DNA of 64,000 nucleotides from STF1-107 sp964457935 (GTDB lineage Bacteria; Bacillota; Clostridia; Christensenellales; UBA1242): NCBI GenBank assembly GCA_964457935.1, contig CAYWFC010000001.1, forward strand, positions 10,631 through 74,630. The letters are read 5' to 3'. The translations under genes were made by a program, and so were the position numbers. Positions 1 through 6,951 of this stretch are shown one piece after another; the stretch's first letter is position 1, and every line of letters begins with the position of its first letter. The notes under the pieces were generated by a model that had not been told where the DNA came from, did not search any database, and was given only the letters and a program-made list of their open reading frames with translations.

Positions 1-531
1 AGTCAGACCAGTAGGGATGCAGAATGATGTAGTAGACAATATAGTCACTGCACTGCTATCTGCTTCTATTTCTATAGGTACTAATTGATTATTGACATAG
101 TATACCCAACCGTCGGTGTCTCTAGTAGCAGAACAAGCGGCTTTGAAATTATCATAACCCTCATTTCCTGTATTAAAATTATTATTCAACTGAGAAATAA
201 TATCAGACATGTTACTATCTTTGCAACTAAATGTGACTTTGAACCTAATATACATACCAGATGAATTAGCATCAGCTTTGATTGTGACATCTTTACTCAG
301 TATGGCTCCATTTGTAGTTACAGTACTATTGACAGGTAGTGTTTCATCAGTTATGTTATTACCGTCAGAGTTACCCAATGTGAACTCGATCTTACCGAAT
401 GAGTGAGTGCCGGAGCCGGATTTTTGGCTGACAAAATACGCATATGTGCCTAAAGCTCCACATGCCACCAAGCATACTGCCAAACAGATTATCAATAGAC
501 GATATGTTCTCTTACTCATAGTTTTCTTCAT
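1..531 (-). CDS. SipW-type (TasA/camelysin-like) exported protein, 3' end outside the window
   Basis: The minus strand is open from an ATG at 531 to the window edge (177 codons, no stop), so the gene is cut by the boundary. The N-terminus MKKTMSKRTYRLL is basic, followed by a hydrophobic stretch and GTYAYFVSQ, which matches the SipW-dependent signal peptide pattern of TasA, camelysin and related exported proteins, where cleavage follows the A-Y-F region. The rest is Thr/Ser/Asn-rich and beta-like (GKIEFTLGN near residues 46-54), as in secreted fibre or matrix subunits. GAGGTGG precedes the ATG by 9 bases, and a TATAAT (minus strand, 566-571) lies upstream. No SipW peptidase is visible in the window. 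The export class is inferred from the signal pattern; the function is unknown. Confidence 0.72.
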   Translation of the reverse strand, partial: MKKTMSKRTYRLLIICLAVCLVACGALGTYAYFVSQKSGSGTHSFGKIEFTLGNSDGNNITDETLPVNSTVTTNGAILSKDVTIKADANSSGMYIRFKVTFSCKDSNMSDIISQLNNNFNTGNEGYDNFKAACSATRDTDGWVYYVNNQLVPIEIEADSSAVTILSTTSFCIPTGLT

Positions 532-699
532 ATATCTACTCCACCTCGTAGCATTAGTATATACTATTATAACAAAAAAAACAAACATTTTCGCCAAAAA
601 TTTTTCACAAAAAATATCATCAAAAATAGTTGACACAATATAATGTGTATATATCGTATGCCACTACTACAAAATAGCCAATTTTGAAATAAAATAATG

Positions 700-821
700 T
701 GGAAATGTGGATAACTTGGGTGAAATTGTCCACTTTTGCCTTGAAAATAAGGGATTTTGGGTATGTGGATAGAATGTGGATAACATTTTTTGCGCGGTGG
801 AAATGTGGAAATGTGGATAAC
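700..821. other. DnaA-box cluster 1 (possible origin element)
   Basis: Three perfect DnaA boxes (TTATCCACA, all read on the minus strand) lie at 706-714, 775-783 and 812-820, with a one-mismatch copy at 764-772 and further TGTGG-containing half-boxes between. The flank at 540-660 is very AT-rich and could serve as an unwinding element. The region lies between the divergent SipW-type gene and a small gene and has no convincing gene of its own. Three identical 9-mers in 115 bp is far above chance. It may be an origin element, a DnaA titration site or a DnaA-controlled promoter region. Confidence 0.6.
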
Positions 822-961
822 TCTGTGGGTTGTTTTGTACAAAACGAAGTGGGTTTTGGATAATTTTTTAGAACAAATATCAAACATTCGACAATTTGCA
901 CCACTTTTCGCTTGATAAAAAAGTGTGAGTGAGATAATATATACCTATTAGACGGAGTGTG

Positions 962-1147
962 ATGAACGAGAGAGATTTGTGCAGGCTGAGTGAGTATTTC
1001 GACGAGAGGATAGACTTGTCAGACTTTACGACGGAGGAACTAGAGGAAATGCTACAGGGCTTGCCGTCGGACGAGAAGTTTAAGGACAATTATTTCGCGT
1101 ATTACGATGACGTGAAGGACAAATCTCGCCCAAAACAAGACTGGTAA
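962..1147 (+). CDS. Small acidic hypothetical protein (61 aa)
   Basis: A 61-residue acidic protein (MNERDLCRLSEYF..., ending SRPKQDW) with a likely helical middle (TTEELEEMLQGL). An in-frame GTG lies at 959, but ATG at 962 is preferred because CGGAG is at 953-957. I recognise no family. Codon use resembles neighbouring real genes more than the AT-rich flanks, and it follows DnaA-box cluster 1. The last four codons and stop recur 63 bp downstream, which suggests a decayed duplication. Confidence 0.5.
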   Translation: MNERDLCRLSEYFDERIDLSDFTTEELEEMLQGLPSDEKFKDNYFAYYDDVKDKSRPKQDW

Positions 1148-1215
1148 AAGCAGAGCCTATCTACCAAAAACAGCAAAATCAGCTAAATACAAACAAAGCA
1201 AGACTGGTAAAAGCA
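1136..1215 (+). repeat. 17-bp direct repeat covering the 3' end of the 61-aa gene
   Basis: CAAGACTGGTAAAAGCA occurs at 1136-1152 and again at 1199-1215. In the first copy it encodes the last residues (QDW) and the stop of the preceding gene. The second is noncoding but would encode the same residues and stop, so it looks like a remnant of a partial tandem duplication. Confidence 0.6.
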
Positions 1216-1336
1216 AGTGAAATGCTCGCACTGAATGGATATTCGTGACAGATAAGTGTCTTAATAGTCTCTATAATGACAAAAATAATTGACATTAACA
1301 TAATATTTGTGCTATCATCTAGTATAGAGGTAACAA

Positions 1337-1858
1337 ATGAAATATACTAAAATAACCAAAAAATTAGGTGGGATAGTACGTAGTATCTTTTGGGGATTTG
1401 TAATATTAGTACTTTTAGGCTTATCGGGTTTATTCGTCTGGTGCGATTTTAGTATGGCAAATCCTTTAGTAAGTTTTGTGTTGTTGGTGTGGATACCAGG
1501 GTTGTGCTATTCGGTAAATTATTGTATTAGTTTAATCGCGGGCGATGAATTGACGAATACTGGTATGGTGAGTGATGGCCATTCGGTATTTGACATAAAA
1601 AGAACACCAAAATACTATAGTAGAAGAATGATTTCGCACTTTGTAGGATGTATACTCTTTGTTTTATTATTATTAAGGTATATGTTTTATTTGGGTTATC
1701 TTTGTATTATGTCTGCTTATTACTTGGTATTTTTCTTCGTGGGGGCAGTAGGTTCTGTGATCGGTGTAGTGGTTTGTTTCATATTCGGAATGAGTGCTTA
1801 CGAGAAAAGTAGCCTAAAACAAAGAAAAGATAATGTGGATAATACTGAAATAAAATAA
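1337..1858 (+). CDS. Hypothetical multi-pass membrane protein (173 aa)
   Basis: An integral membrane protein with about four hydrophobic segments near residues 14-34, 42-66, 100-122 and 126-150, a loop with GDELTNTGMVSDGH, and a charged C-terminal tail. AGAGG lies before the ATG, and a TTGACA ... TATCAT pair with an 18-base spacer lies about 60 bases upstream. No family recognised; the RDD-like arrangement of hydrophobic segments is only suggestive. A terminator follows about 80 bases downstream, so it appears monocistronic. Confidence 0.6.
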   Translation: MKYTKITKKLGGIVRSIFWGFVILVLLGLSGLFVWCDFSMANPLVSFVLLVWIPGLCYSVNYCISLIAGDELTNTGMVSDGHSVFDIKRTPKYYSRRMISHFVGCILFVLLLLRYMFYLGYLCIMSAYYLVFFFVGAVGSVIGVVVCFIFGMSAYEKSSLKQRKDNVDNTEIK

Positions 1859-1936
1859 ATTGCACTAGAGAGCAAAATCTGCAAATCTTGCGACATATTA
1901 AGTGCCGGAATTTAGTTTAGTCAGATATCTATATAG

Positions 1937-1986
1937 ATAAAAAAAGAGAACACGTGAGCGAAGCTAGGTGTTCTTCTTTTTTTTCG
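1937..1986. terminator. Rho-independent terminator, probably bidirectional
   Basis: AGAACAC pairs with GTGTTCT around a 14-base loop, with an A-run before and a T-run after. It can serve the membrane-protein gene on the plus strand and the small minus-strand gene at 1995-2180. Confidence 0.8.
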
Positions 1987-1994
1987 TCTAGACA

Positions 1995-2180
1995 TTAGTA
2001 TTGCATATTGAATGGGAAGGATGAGAGTGAGCAAGAGCAATTATTCATACGCTCGATGAGTTCTTTCTTCTTCAGATAAGTAGACTCAGTGCCGTAGTGT
2101 TTGATGTCGAGCTCTTTTTCTTCTTCCTTCATCATTTTGTGTATGAGAGTGGTCCTGTCTTCTGTGTGGGAATATTTCAT
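1995..2180 (-). CDS. Small charged hypothetical protein (61 aa)
   Basis: A 61-residue protein beginning MKYSHTEDRTTLIHK with a Lys/Glu-rich, probably helical middle (MMKEEEKELDI) and a Cys/Ser-rich tail (NNCSCSLSSF). It is preferred over overlapping frames because of a strong ribosome-binding site, AAGGAG 9 bases before the ATG, with AT-rich promoter-like sequence beyond. The shared terminator lies just past its stop. No family recognised. Confidence 0.5.
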   Translation of the reverse strand: MKYSHTEDRTTLIHKMMKEEEKELDIKHYGTESTYLKKKELIERMNNCSCSLSSFPFNMQY

Positions 2181-2259
2181 AATGGGTATCTCCTTTTCGC
2201 TGACATATTAGCATACAATGTGAGCATTGTCAATAGTGAAAATGAAAAATATATTATTA

Positions 2260-2538
2260 TATCAAAGTCATACTGGCATCCTTATAGCAAAATATATAAT
2301 TCTGCAAAAGTTATACTGTCACACTTATAAAAACACATCGTTCTATCAAAGTCATACTGGTGCACTTGTAGCAAAATATATTATTTTGTCAAAGTAATAT
2401 TGTCGCACTTATAAAGATAAATCATTCTGCCAAAGTCATACTGGCGCACTTGTGGCGGAAAATTATAATTCTATCAAAGTAATATTGTCAAATTTATAAA
2501 CATACATTATTCTGCCAAAGTCATACTAGCGCACTTGG
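2260..2538. repeat. About 42-bp degenerate tandem repeat array, seven units
   Basis: A unit of about 42 bp containing CAAAGTCATACTGG or CAAAGTAATATTGT, then CRCACTTRTA and an AT-rich stretch, occurs seven times. Units alternate between two types (CATACTGG and AATATTGT), giving an 84-bp higher-order period. The last unit runs into the 3' end of the YigZ gene and supplies its final codons and stop. Units diverge by several bases each, and there is no repeat/spacer structure as in CRISPR. I see no gene in 2181-2506. Confidence 0.85.
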
Positions 2539-2860
2539 TGTATGCGCGGAGCAGTCCGCCAGCGCCTAGTTTGACCCCGCCGAAATATCTCACCACAACC
2601 ACGAGAATGTCGCGGGCATTTTTGTGTTTGATGACATTGAGTATAGGGCGTCCTGCTGTACCGGATGGCTCGCCGTCGTCACTGCAACGCTCCACCACAC
2701 CGTCGTCGCACAGAGTGTAGGCGTAGCATGTGTGAGTGGCTTTTTTGTGCGATTTGGCGAGAGTGGACAGTATATCCTTGACCTGCGCCTCGCTAGTCAC
2801 GTGGTAGGCGTACCCGATGAATTTGGATTTCTTGATTTCGTACAAAACTTCTGTATGCAT
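2507..2860 (-). CDS. yigZ: YigZ/IMPACT family protein, N-terminal domain only
   Basis: UPF0029/IMPACT-type protein, a family linked in bacteria to translation or stress but without a settled reaction. The family signature is clear: EIKKSKFIGYA near the start, DDGEPSGTAGRPIL in the middle and VVRYFGGVKLGAGGLLRAY near the end. Typical YigZ proteins have about 200 residues with a second ferredoxin-like domain (DUF1949); this one has 117 and ends right after the first domain, with its tail (ASMTLAE) read from a unit of the adjacent 42-bp repeat. The start is placed at the ATG at 2860 because TTGCAT - 17 - TATATT ends 6 bases before it, implying a leaderless mRNA. ATG 2866 is an alternative. Confidence 0.85.
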   Translation of the reverse strand: MHTEVLYEIKKSKFIGYAYHVTSEAQVKDILSTLAKSHKKATHTCYAYTLCDDGVVERCSDDGEPSGTAGRPILNVIKHKNARDILVVVVRYFGGVKLGAGGLLRAYTKCASMTLAE

Positions 2861-2900
2861 ACGCATAATATACCACATACTGCGCGTCAATGCAAATGTC

Positions 2901-3062
2901 TGGCGGTTTTTGTGTCGAGATACAATCTAGATATATAATGACTTGGCTGGTTTAGTACTGAGACACAATCAAAACACATATTGGCTGGGCGGGTTTTGTA
3001 GCAAGACGCAATCTAGGTACATATTGGCTGGCGGTTTTGGTGTCGGGACGCATATCTGCGCG
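2901..3062. repeat. Degenerate 38-43 bp tandem repeat, four units
   Basis: Four units begin at about 2901, 2944, 2982 and 3025, each with TGGCTGG or TGGCGG, a GTTTTG-type stretch, GAGACRCAATC and an AT-rich end. They fill the interval between yigZ and the P-type ATPase and differ in sequence from the array at 2260-2538. They may contain the ATPase promoter, but I see no clean -35/-10 pair. Confidence 0.65.
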
Positions 3063-3094
3063 CGTGGCGTCATATCTTGGGTATAGGAGACGAG

Positions 3095-5704
3095 ATGTTT
3101 TTTTATAGCAAAGAGGAGGCGCTGGACAAGCTATCCAGTAGCGAGAGCGGGCTAGACAGTGCGCGCATATCCGACCACAAGAAAAAATACGGTGCAAACA
3201 AAGTGGACGAGGCGAAGAAAGAGAGTGTATTCGTGGCTTTTTTGCGCCAATTCCAAAATCTGATGATTATCATACTACTACTATCGGCAGGGGTGTCTAT
3301 CACGCTGGCGCTGACTAGTGGTGAGTATGCGGACTTATTCGAAGGGTTTATCATACTCTTCATAGTGATCATGAATGCCATAATAGGTGTCATCCAAGAG
3401 AACAAAGCGCAAGCCAGCCTCGCCGACCTGAAAAAGCACATAGTGCAGTACTCCAAAGTAGTGCGGAGCGGAGTGGTGATGCACATATCGAGCGACGAAC
3501 TGGTAGTGGGCGACATAGTGTGTCTCGAGGCAGGCGACATAGTGCCGGCGGATTTGCGCCTAATAGAGACGCATTCGCTGAAATGCGACGAGAGCAGTCT
3601 GACGGGCGAGAGTTTGCCGGTGGAGAAAAACGCCAATCTGATACTGAACAAGCACACTGCCATAAACGAGCAGAAAAATATGGCATTTAGCGGATGCAGT
3701 GTGAGTGCCGGCAGAGCCAAAGGCGTGGTGGTGGCAGTGGGCAATCAGACCGAGATAGGCAAGATAGCCAATATGATATTCTCCACCAAAAAAGAGCAGA
3801 CCCCACTCCAGAAATCACTCCAAAAGATAGGCAAAGTCATCACTATATCAGTGCTGGTGGTGTGCGTGGTGATATTCTTGCTCGAGATATTCTTCGCATC
3901 AGAGCGGAGCGTGCTCTCTGCACTCATGACGTCAGTGGCACTGGCGGTGGCAGCGATACCAGAGAGTTTGCCTGCCGTCATCACTATCATCATGGCTATG
4001 GGTGTGACCCAGCTCGCCAAGCGCAAAGTCATCATCAAGCAACTGCACGCCGTAGAGACGCTGGGGAGTTGCCAAGTGATTTGCTCGGACAAGACTGGCA
4101 CTCTGACGCAAAACAAAATGACCCTGACCCACCTGTACCTAAATCTCGAGCGTTGCGAGGCAGACACTGGCACAGACGAGTACACGCACGCCATAAACTG
4201 TATGGCGCTGTGCAACGAATGCACTGTATCAAAAGGGGCTGTGCTAGGCGAGCCCACCGAAGTGGCATTGTACGAGTACGCTATGCCACATTTCGCACTC
4301 AAAAAGCACAAGCGACTGTTCGAACTCCCGTTCGACTCCACGCGAAAAATGATGACCACTGTGCACAGCATAGGTGGCATAGTGAGTTATACCAAGGGGG
4401 CGTTTGATATGGTGATAGAGCGTTGCTCCACCATAAATATCCATGGCAAAATCCAAGCGCTCACTCCAGACATTCGCCGACGCTTGCAAGCCATAAACAA
4501 AGAAATGGCGGACTCCAGCCTGCGCGTGCTGGCGCTGTGCTACAAAGCATACGACGAATACAATATGGACGCTGACTTAGAGCGCGATATGACATTCCTG
4601 GGGCTGGTAGGCATGATAGACCCACCGCGTGTAGAAGTATATGACGCCATACAAAAATGCTTCTCTGCTGGGCTAAAGCCAGTGATGATCACAGGCGACC
4701 ACAAAAACACCGCCTTTGCCATAGCGCGACGCCTGCACATAGCGGACAGCGAGAGCCAAGTCCTGACAGGCGAGCAGATAAACGCCATGAGTGATGCGCA
4801 GTTTGCACGCAAGGTAGGGGATTACACAGTGTTCGCACGCGTCACCCCTGAGCACAAGGTCAAGATAGTGACCGCCATAAAAAAGCAGAGCAAAGTAGTG
4901 GCTATGACTGGCGACGGCATCAATGACGCCCCTAGCCTGAAAATAGCCGACATTGGCGTGGGTATGGGCATATCGGGTACTGATGTGGTCAAAAATGTGT
5001 CAGATATGGTCATTACGGACGACAATTTTGCCAGCATAGTGGTGGCTGTCGAAGAAGGTCGAAAAGTGTACAGCAATATCCAAAAGGCGCTACAATATTT
5101 GCTCAGCACCAATATGATAGAAGTAGTAGGTATGCTACTAGGGCTGATATTTTTCCCAAATGTGACATTCTTGACCGCGTCGCAGATGCTATTCATCAAT
5201 CTCGTCACTGACAGCCTGCCGGCGTTCGCACTCGGGGTGGAAAAAGCCGAGAAAGACATCATGACTCGCGCCCCGCGCAGTAGCAGAGAGAGTGTATTTT
5301 CGCGCAGTGTCACTGTGGGCATAGTGTACCAGTCCATACTCCAGCTCATATGCGTGATGAGTGTGTATGTGCTGGCCAATATTTACGCTACGCCCGAGGT
5401 GGCGAACACTATGGTGTTCTTCACTATCATATTCGTGCAGACACTGCACAGCATCAATGCCAAGACGAACGGCAGTATACTGGACATCAATATTTTCGAG
5501 AACAAGACATTCAATATTTGCTTCGTAGTCACCACAGCACTGAATAGCATAGTGGCATTCGTGCCTATCGTGAGACGGATGTTCGGCCTGTGCGCGCTGA
5601 GTGCGTCGCAATGGGTGTGGGTAATGGTGGCGTCGCTGGCTATCATCCCGAGCGTGGAGATAGTGAAATTGGTGCTGTATGGCAGAAATCGCAAAACTAA
5701 ATGA
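3095..5704 (+). CDS. Cation-transporting P-type ATPase, calcium type (P2A)
   Basis: Integral-membrane ATP-driven pump, most likely exporting Ca2+. In order: N-terminal cation ATPase domain, TGES (residues 170-173), membrane helix with PESL (289-292, the PEGL position of SERCA-type pumps), phosphorylation motif CSDKTGTLT with Asp332, nucleotide-binding domain, MTGDGINDAP (604-613), and a six-helix C-terminal membrane domain. At 869 residues it has the usual length. An upstream in-frame start at 3077 is less likely because AGGAGA lies 4 bases before ATG 3095. The family call is secure; the ion is inferred from overall similarity to SERCA/PMCA-like bacterial pumps. Confidence 0.93.
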   Translation: MFFYSKEEALDKLSSSESGLDSARISDHKKKYGANKVDEAKKESVFVAFLRQFQNLMIIILLLSAGVSITLALTSGEYADLFEGFIILFIVIMNAIIGVIQENKAQASLADLKKHIVQYSKVVRSGVVMHISSDELVVGDIVCLEAGDIVPADLRLIETHSLKCDESSLTGESLPVEKNANLILNKHTAINEQKNMAFSGCSVSAGRAKGVVVAVGNQTEIGKIANMIFSTKKEQTPLQKSLQKIGKVITISVLVVCVVIFLLEIFFASERSVLSALMTSVALAVAAIPESLPAVITIIMAMGVTQLAKRKVIIKQLHAVETLGSCQVICSDKTGTLTQNKMTLTHLYLNLERCEADTGTDEYTHAINCMALCNECTVSKGAVLGEPTEVALYEYAMPHFALKKHKRLFELPFDSTRKMMTTVHSIGGIVSYTKGAFDMVIERCSTINIHGKIQALTPDIRRRLQAINKEMADSSLRVLALCYKAYDEYNMDADLERDMTFLGLVGMIDPPRVEVYDAIQKCFSAGLKPVMITGDHKNTAFAIARRLHIADSESQVLTGEQINAMSDAQFARKVGDYTVFARVTPEHKVKIVTAIKKQSKVVAMTGDGINDAPSLKIADIGVGMGISGTDVVKNVSDMVITDDNFASIVVAVEEGRKVYSNIQKALQYLLSTNMIEVVGMLLGLIFFPNVTFLTASQMLFINLVTDSLPAFALGVEKAEKDIMTRAPRSSRESVFSRSVTVGIVYQSILQLICVMSVYVLANIYATPEVANTMVFFTIIFVQTLHSINAKTNGSILDINIFENKTFNICFVVTTALNSIVAFVPIVRRMFGLCALSASQWVWVMVASLAIIPSVEIVKLVLYGRNRKTK

Positions 5705-5753
5705 TACGCTTGCATACAAAATAAATTTCTGATATATTTTAGTCATAAATGAT

Positions 5754-5891
5754 ATGCTTGCATACATCTTGTTTGCGGACAACACGACCGCTGTGGCGTA
5801 CGTGCGAGACGGACTAAAAAACAAGAAACATAGCGTGACCATACGCGTATTGTCTGGGACATTGTGTCTAGATTCATTCATTATTAGATAA
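5754..5891 (+). CDS. Small hypothetical protein (45 aa)
   Basis: A 45-codon frame beginning MLAYILFADNTT and ending DSFIIR. Its interior uses GC-rich codons (GCG GAC AAC ACG ACC) like the annotated genes and unlike the AT-rich flanks, and a strong terminator overlaps its stop. The sequence just upstream repeats the end of the ATPase gene: the 15-base ATGATAYGCTTGCATAC-like block occurs near 5701 and again near 5750. No clear ribosome-binding site. It may be a real small gene or the remnant of a larger one. Confidence 0.4.
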   Translation: MLAYILFADNTTAVAYVRDGLKNKKHSVTIRVLSGTLCLDSFIIR

Positions 5892-5916
5892 ATCTGTGCT
5901 TCGGCGCAGATTTTTT
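5891..5916 (+). terminator. Rho-independent terminator
   Basis: AATCTGTGC and GCGCAGATT form a strong hairpin around a TTCG tetraloop, followed by six T. It starts at the stop codon of the 45-aa frame and would also terminate read-through from the P-type ATPase. Confidence 0.9.
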
Positions 5917-5997
5917 GTCGTGGAGTATTGACCTCGGTACATAAAATATGTTAATATAACACATATATAATATATATTAAGATATATAAGGAGCAAA

Positions 5998-6155
5998 ATA
6001 TACATTTTTCTGCTATAATATATAAAGCCAAAGATATATTAGTGCTATGATATAGAGCCAAAGATACATTTTTCGCTATAAAATATAGAATGAAATATAC
6101 ATTTTTCGCTATAATATAGAACAAAAGACACATTTTTCGCCAAAATGTGCGCAAC
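5998..6155. repeat. Degenerate 30-35 bp tandem repeats, five units
   Basis: Units of the form AAAGATACATTTTTCGCTA followed by TAAAATATAGAA-like sequence occur about five times. Upstream, at about 5930-5997, there is TTGACC, a TAATAT-type box and an AAGGAG, but no start codon follows, so no gene is called. Open frames here are by-products of the repeat. Confidence 0.65.
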
Positions 6156-6158
6156 CCC

Positions 6159-6185
6159 TTGACAAAAATGCGGGGGGGGTATAAT
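6159..6185 (+). promoter_or_regulatory. Promoter with an eight-G spacer tract (possible phase-variable switch)
   Basis: TTGACA (6159-6164) and TATAAT (6180-6185) are both consensus but only 15 bases apart, and the spacer ends in eight consecutive G (6172-6179). Gain or loss of G by replication slippage would move the spacing toward or away from the optimal 17. It lies 37 bases upstream of the ABC transporter operon, which also encodes the giant surface protein. Confidence 0.7.
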
Positions 6186-6222
6186 CAACATAATTACTTT
6201 TGGATAGAAAAAAGGAGAATAT

Positions 6223-6951
6223 ATGTTAGAAGTCATCAATTTCTCAAAAAAATATAAAGGAGCGCAGAAATACTCTGCTAAGAATATCAGTTTCAAGGTA
6301 GCCGACGGCGAAGTATTGGGCTTAGTCGGGGGCAACGGTGCTGGCAAATCGACTACTATCAAGAGCATAGTGGGGATATTGCCGTTCGACGAAGGGCGCA
6401 TCATAGTGAATGGTCACGACATGGCGCGCTCGCCAGCCAGCGCGAAGCAGACTGTAGGATACGCGCCGGACGACCACGCTGTGTATGACAAACTGACCGG
6501 CAGGGAGTACGTAAACTACATAGGCAGTCTATACAGTGTGCCAAAAGAGCTCAAAAAGGAGCGTCTGGACTACTATGCGGATTTATTCAAGATAAACAAC
6601 GACCTAGACAATCAGATATCTAGTTATTCGCATGGTATGAAGCAGAAGATATGCCTGATAGGCTCGCTCATACACGAGCCGAAACTATGGGTGCTAGACG
6701 AGCCAATGATGGGACTCGACCCCACCACCACGAACGAAGTGAAAAAGTGCATCAGAGACTACGCCAGCCGTGGCAACACAGTGCTATTTTCGTCGCACAA
6801 TCTCGACATAGTGGAAGAAGTCTGCGACACTGTAGGTATCATAAAGAAAGGGCATTTGGTAGAGTTTCTTAACCTAAAAGACGCGCAAAGAGATGCCAAA
6901 TTTGACCTAGAGAAATTATTCTTAGAGATAAACGAGGAAGACGCGAAATGA
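6223..6951 (+). CDS. ABC transporter ATP-binding protein
   Basis: Cytoplasmic nucleotide-binding subunit (242 aa) of an ABC-2/exporter-type system. Walker A GGNGAGKST at residues 36-44, signature SHGMK at 136-140, Walker B LWVLDEP at 155-161 and the H-loop in SSHNLDIVEE. AAAGGAG lies 7 bases before the ATG. It overlaps the permease gene by ATGA and is the first gene of a three-gene operon ending with the giant Ig-like protein. The substrate is unknown; export or processing of a surface component is plausible from context only. Confidence 0.93.
   Translation: MLEVINFSKKYKGAQKYSAKNISFKVADGEVLGLVGGNGAGKSTTIKSIVGILPFDEGRIIVNGHDMARSPASAKQTVGYAPDDHAVYDKLTGREYVNYIGSLYSVPKELKKERLDYYADLFKINNDLDNQISSYSHGMKQKICLIGSLIHEPKLWVLDEPMMGLDPTTTNEVKKCIRDYASRGNTVLFSSHNLDIVEEVCDTVGIIKKGHLVEFLNLKDAQRDAKFDLEKLFLEINEEDAK

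Noticed and set aside
567..904. Overlapping minus-strand open frames of 94 and 106 codons
   Set aside because: They run through the DnaA boxes, have no ribosome-binding site, and use Phe/His/Ile-rich low-complexity sequence.
2260..2538. CRISPR array
   Set aside because: Units are contiguous and diverge over their whole length; no constant repeat with unique spacers, and no cas genes.
3694..4407. 237-codon frame inside the P-type ATPase
   Set aside because: It is in another frame of a gene with full-length conserved motifs; Arg/His-rich by-product of GC-rich codons.
5951..6154. 67-codon minus-strand frame with repeated AKNV/LALY
   Set aside because: Direct translation of the 30-35 bp repeats; no start signals.
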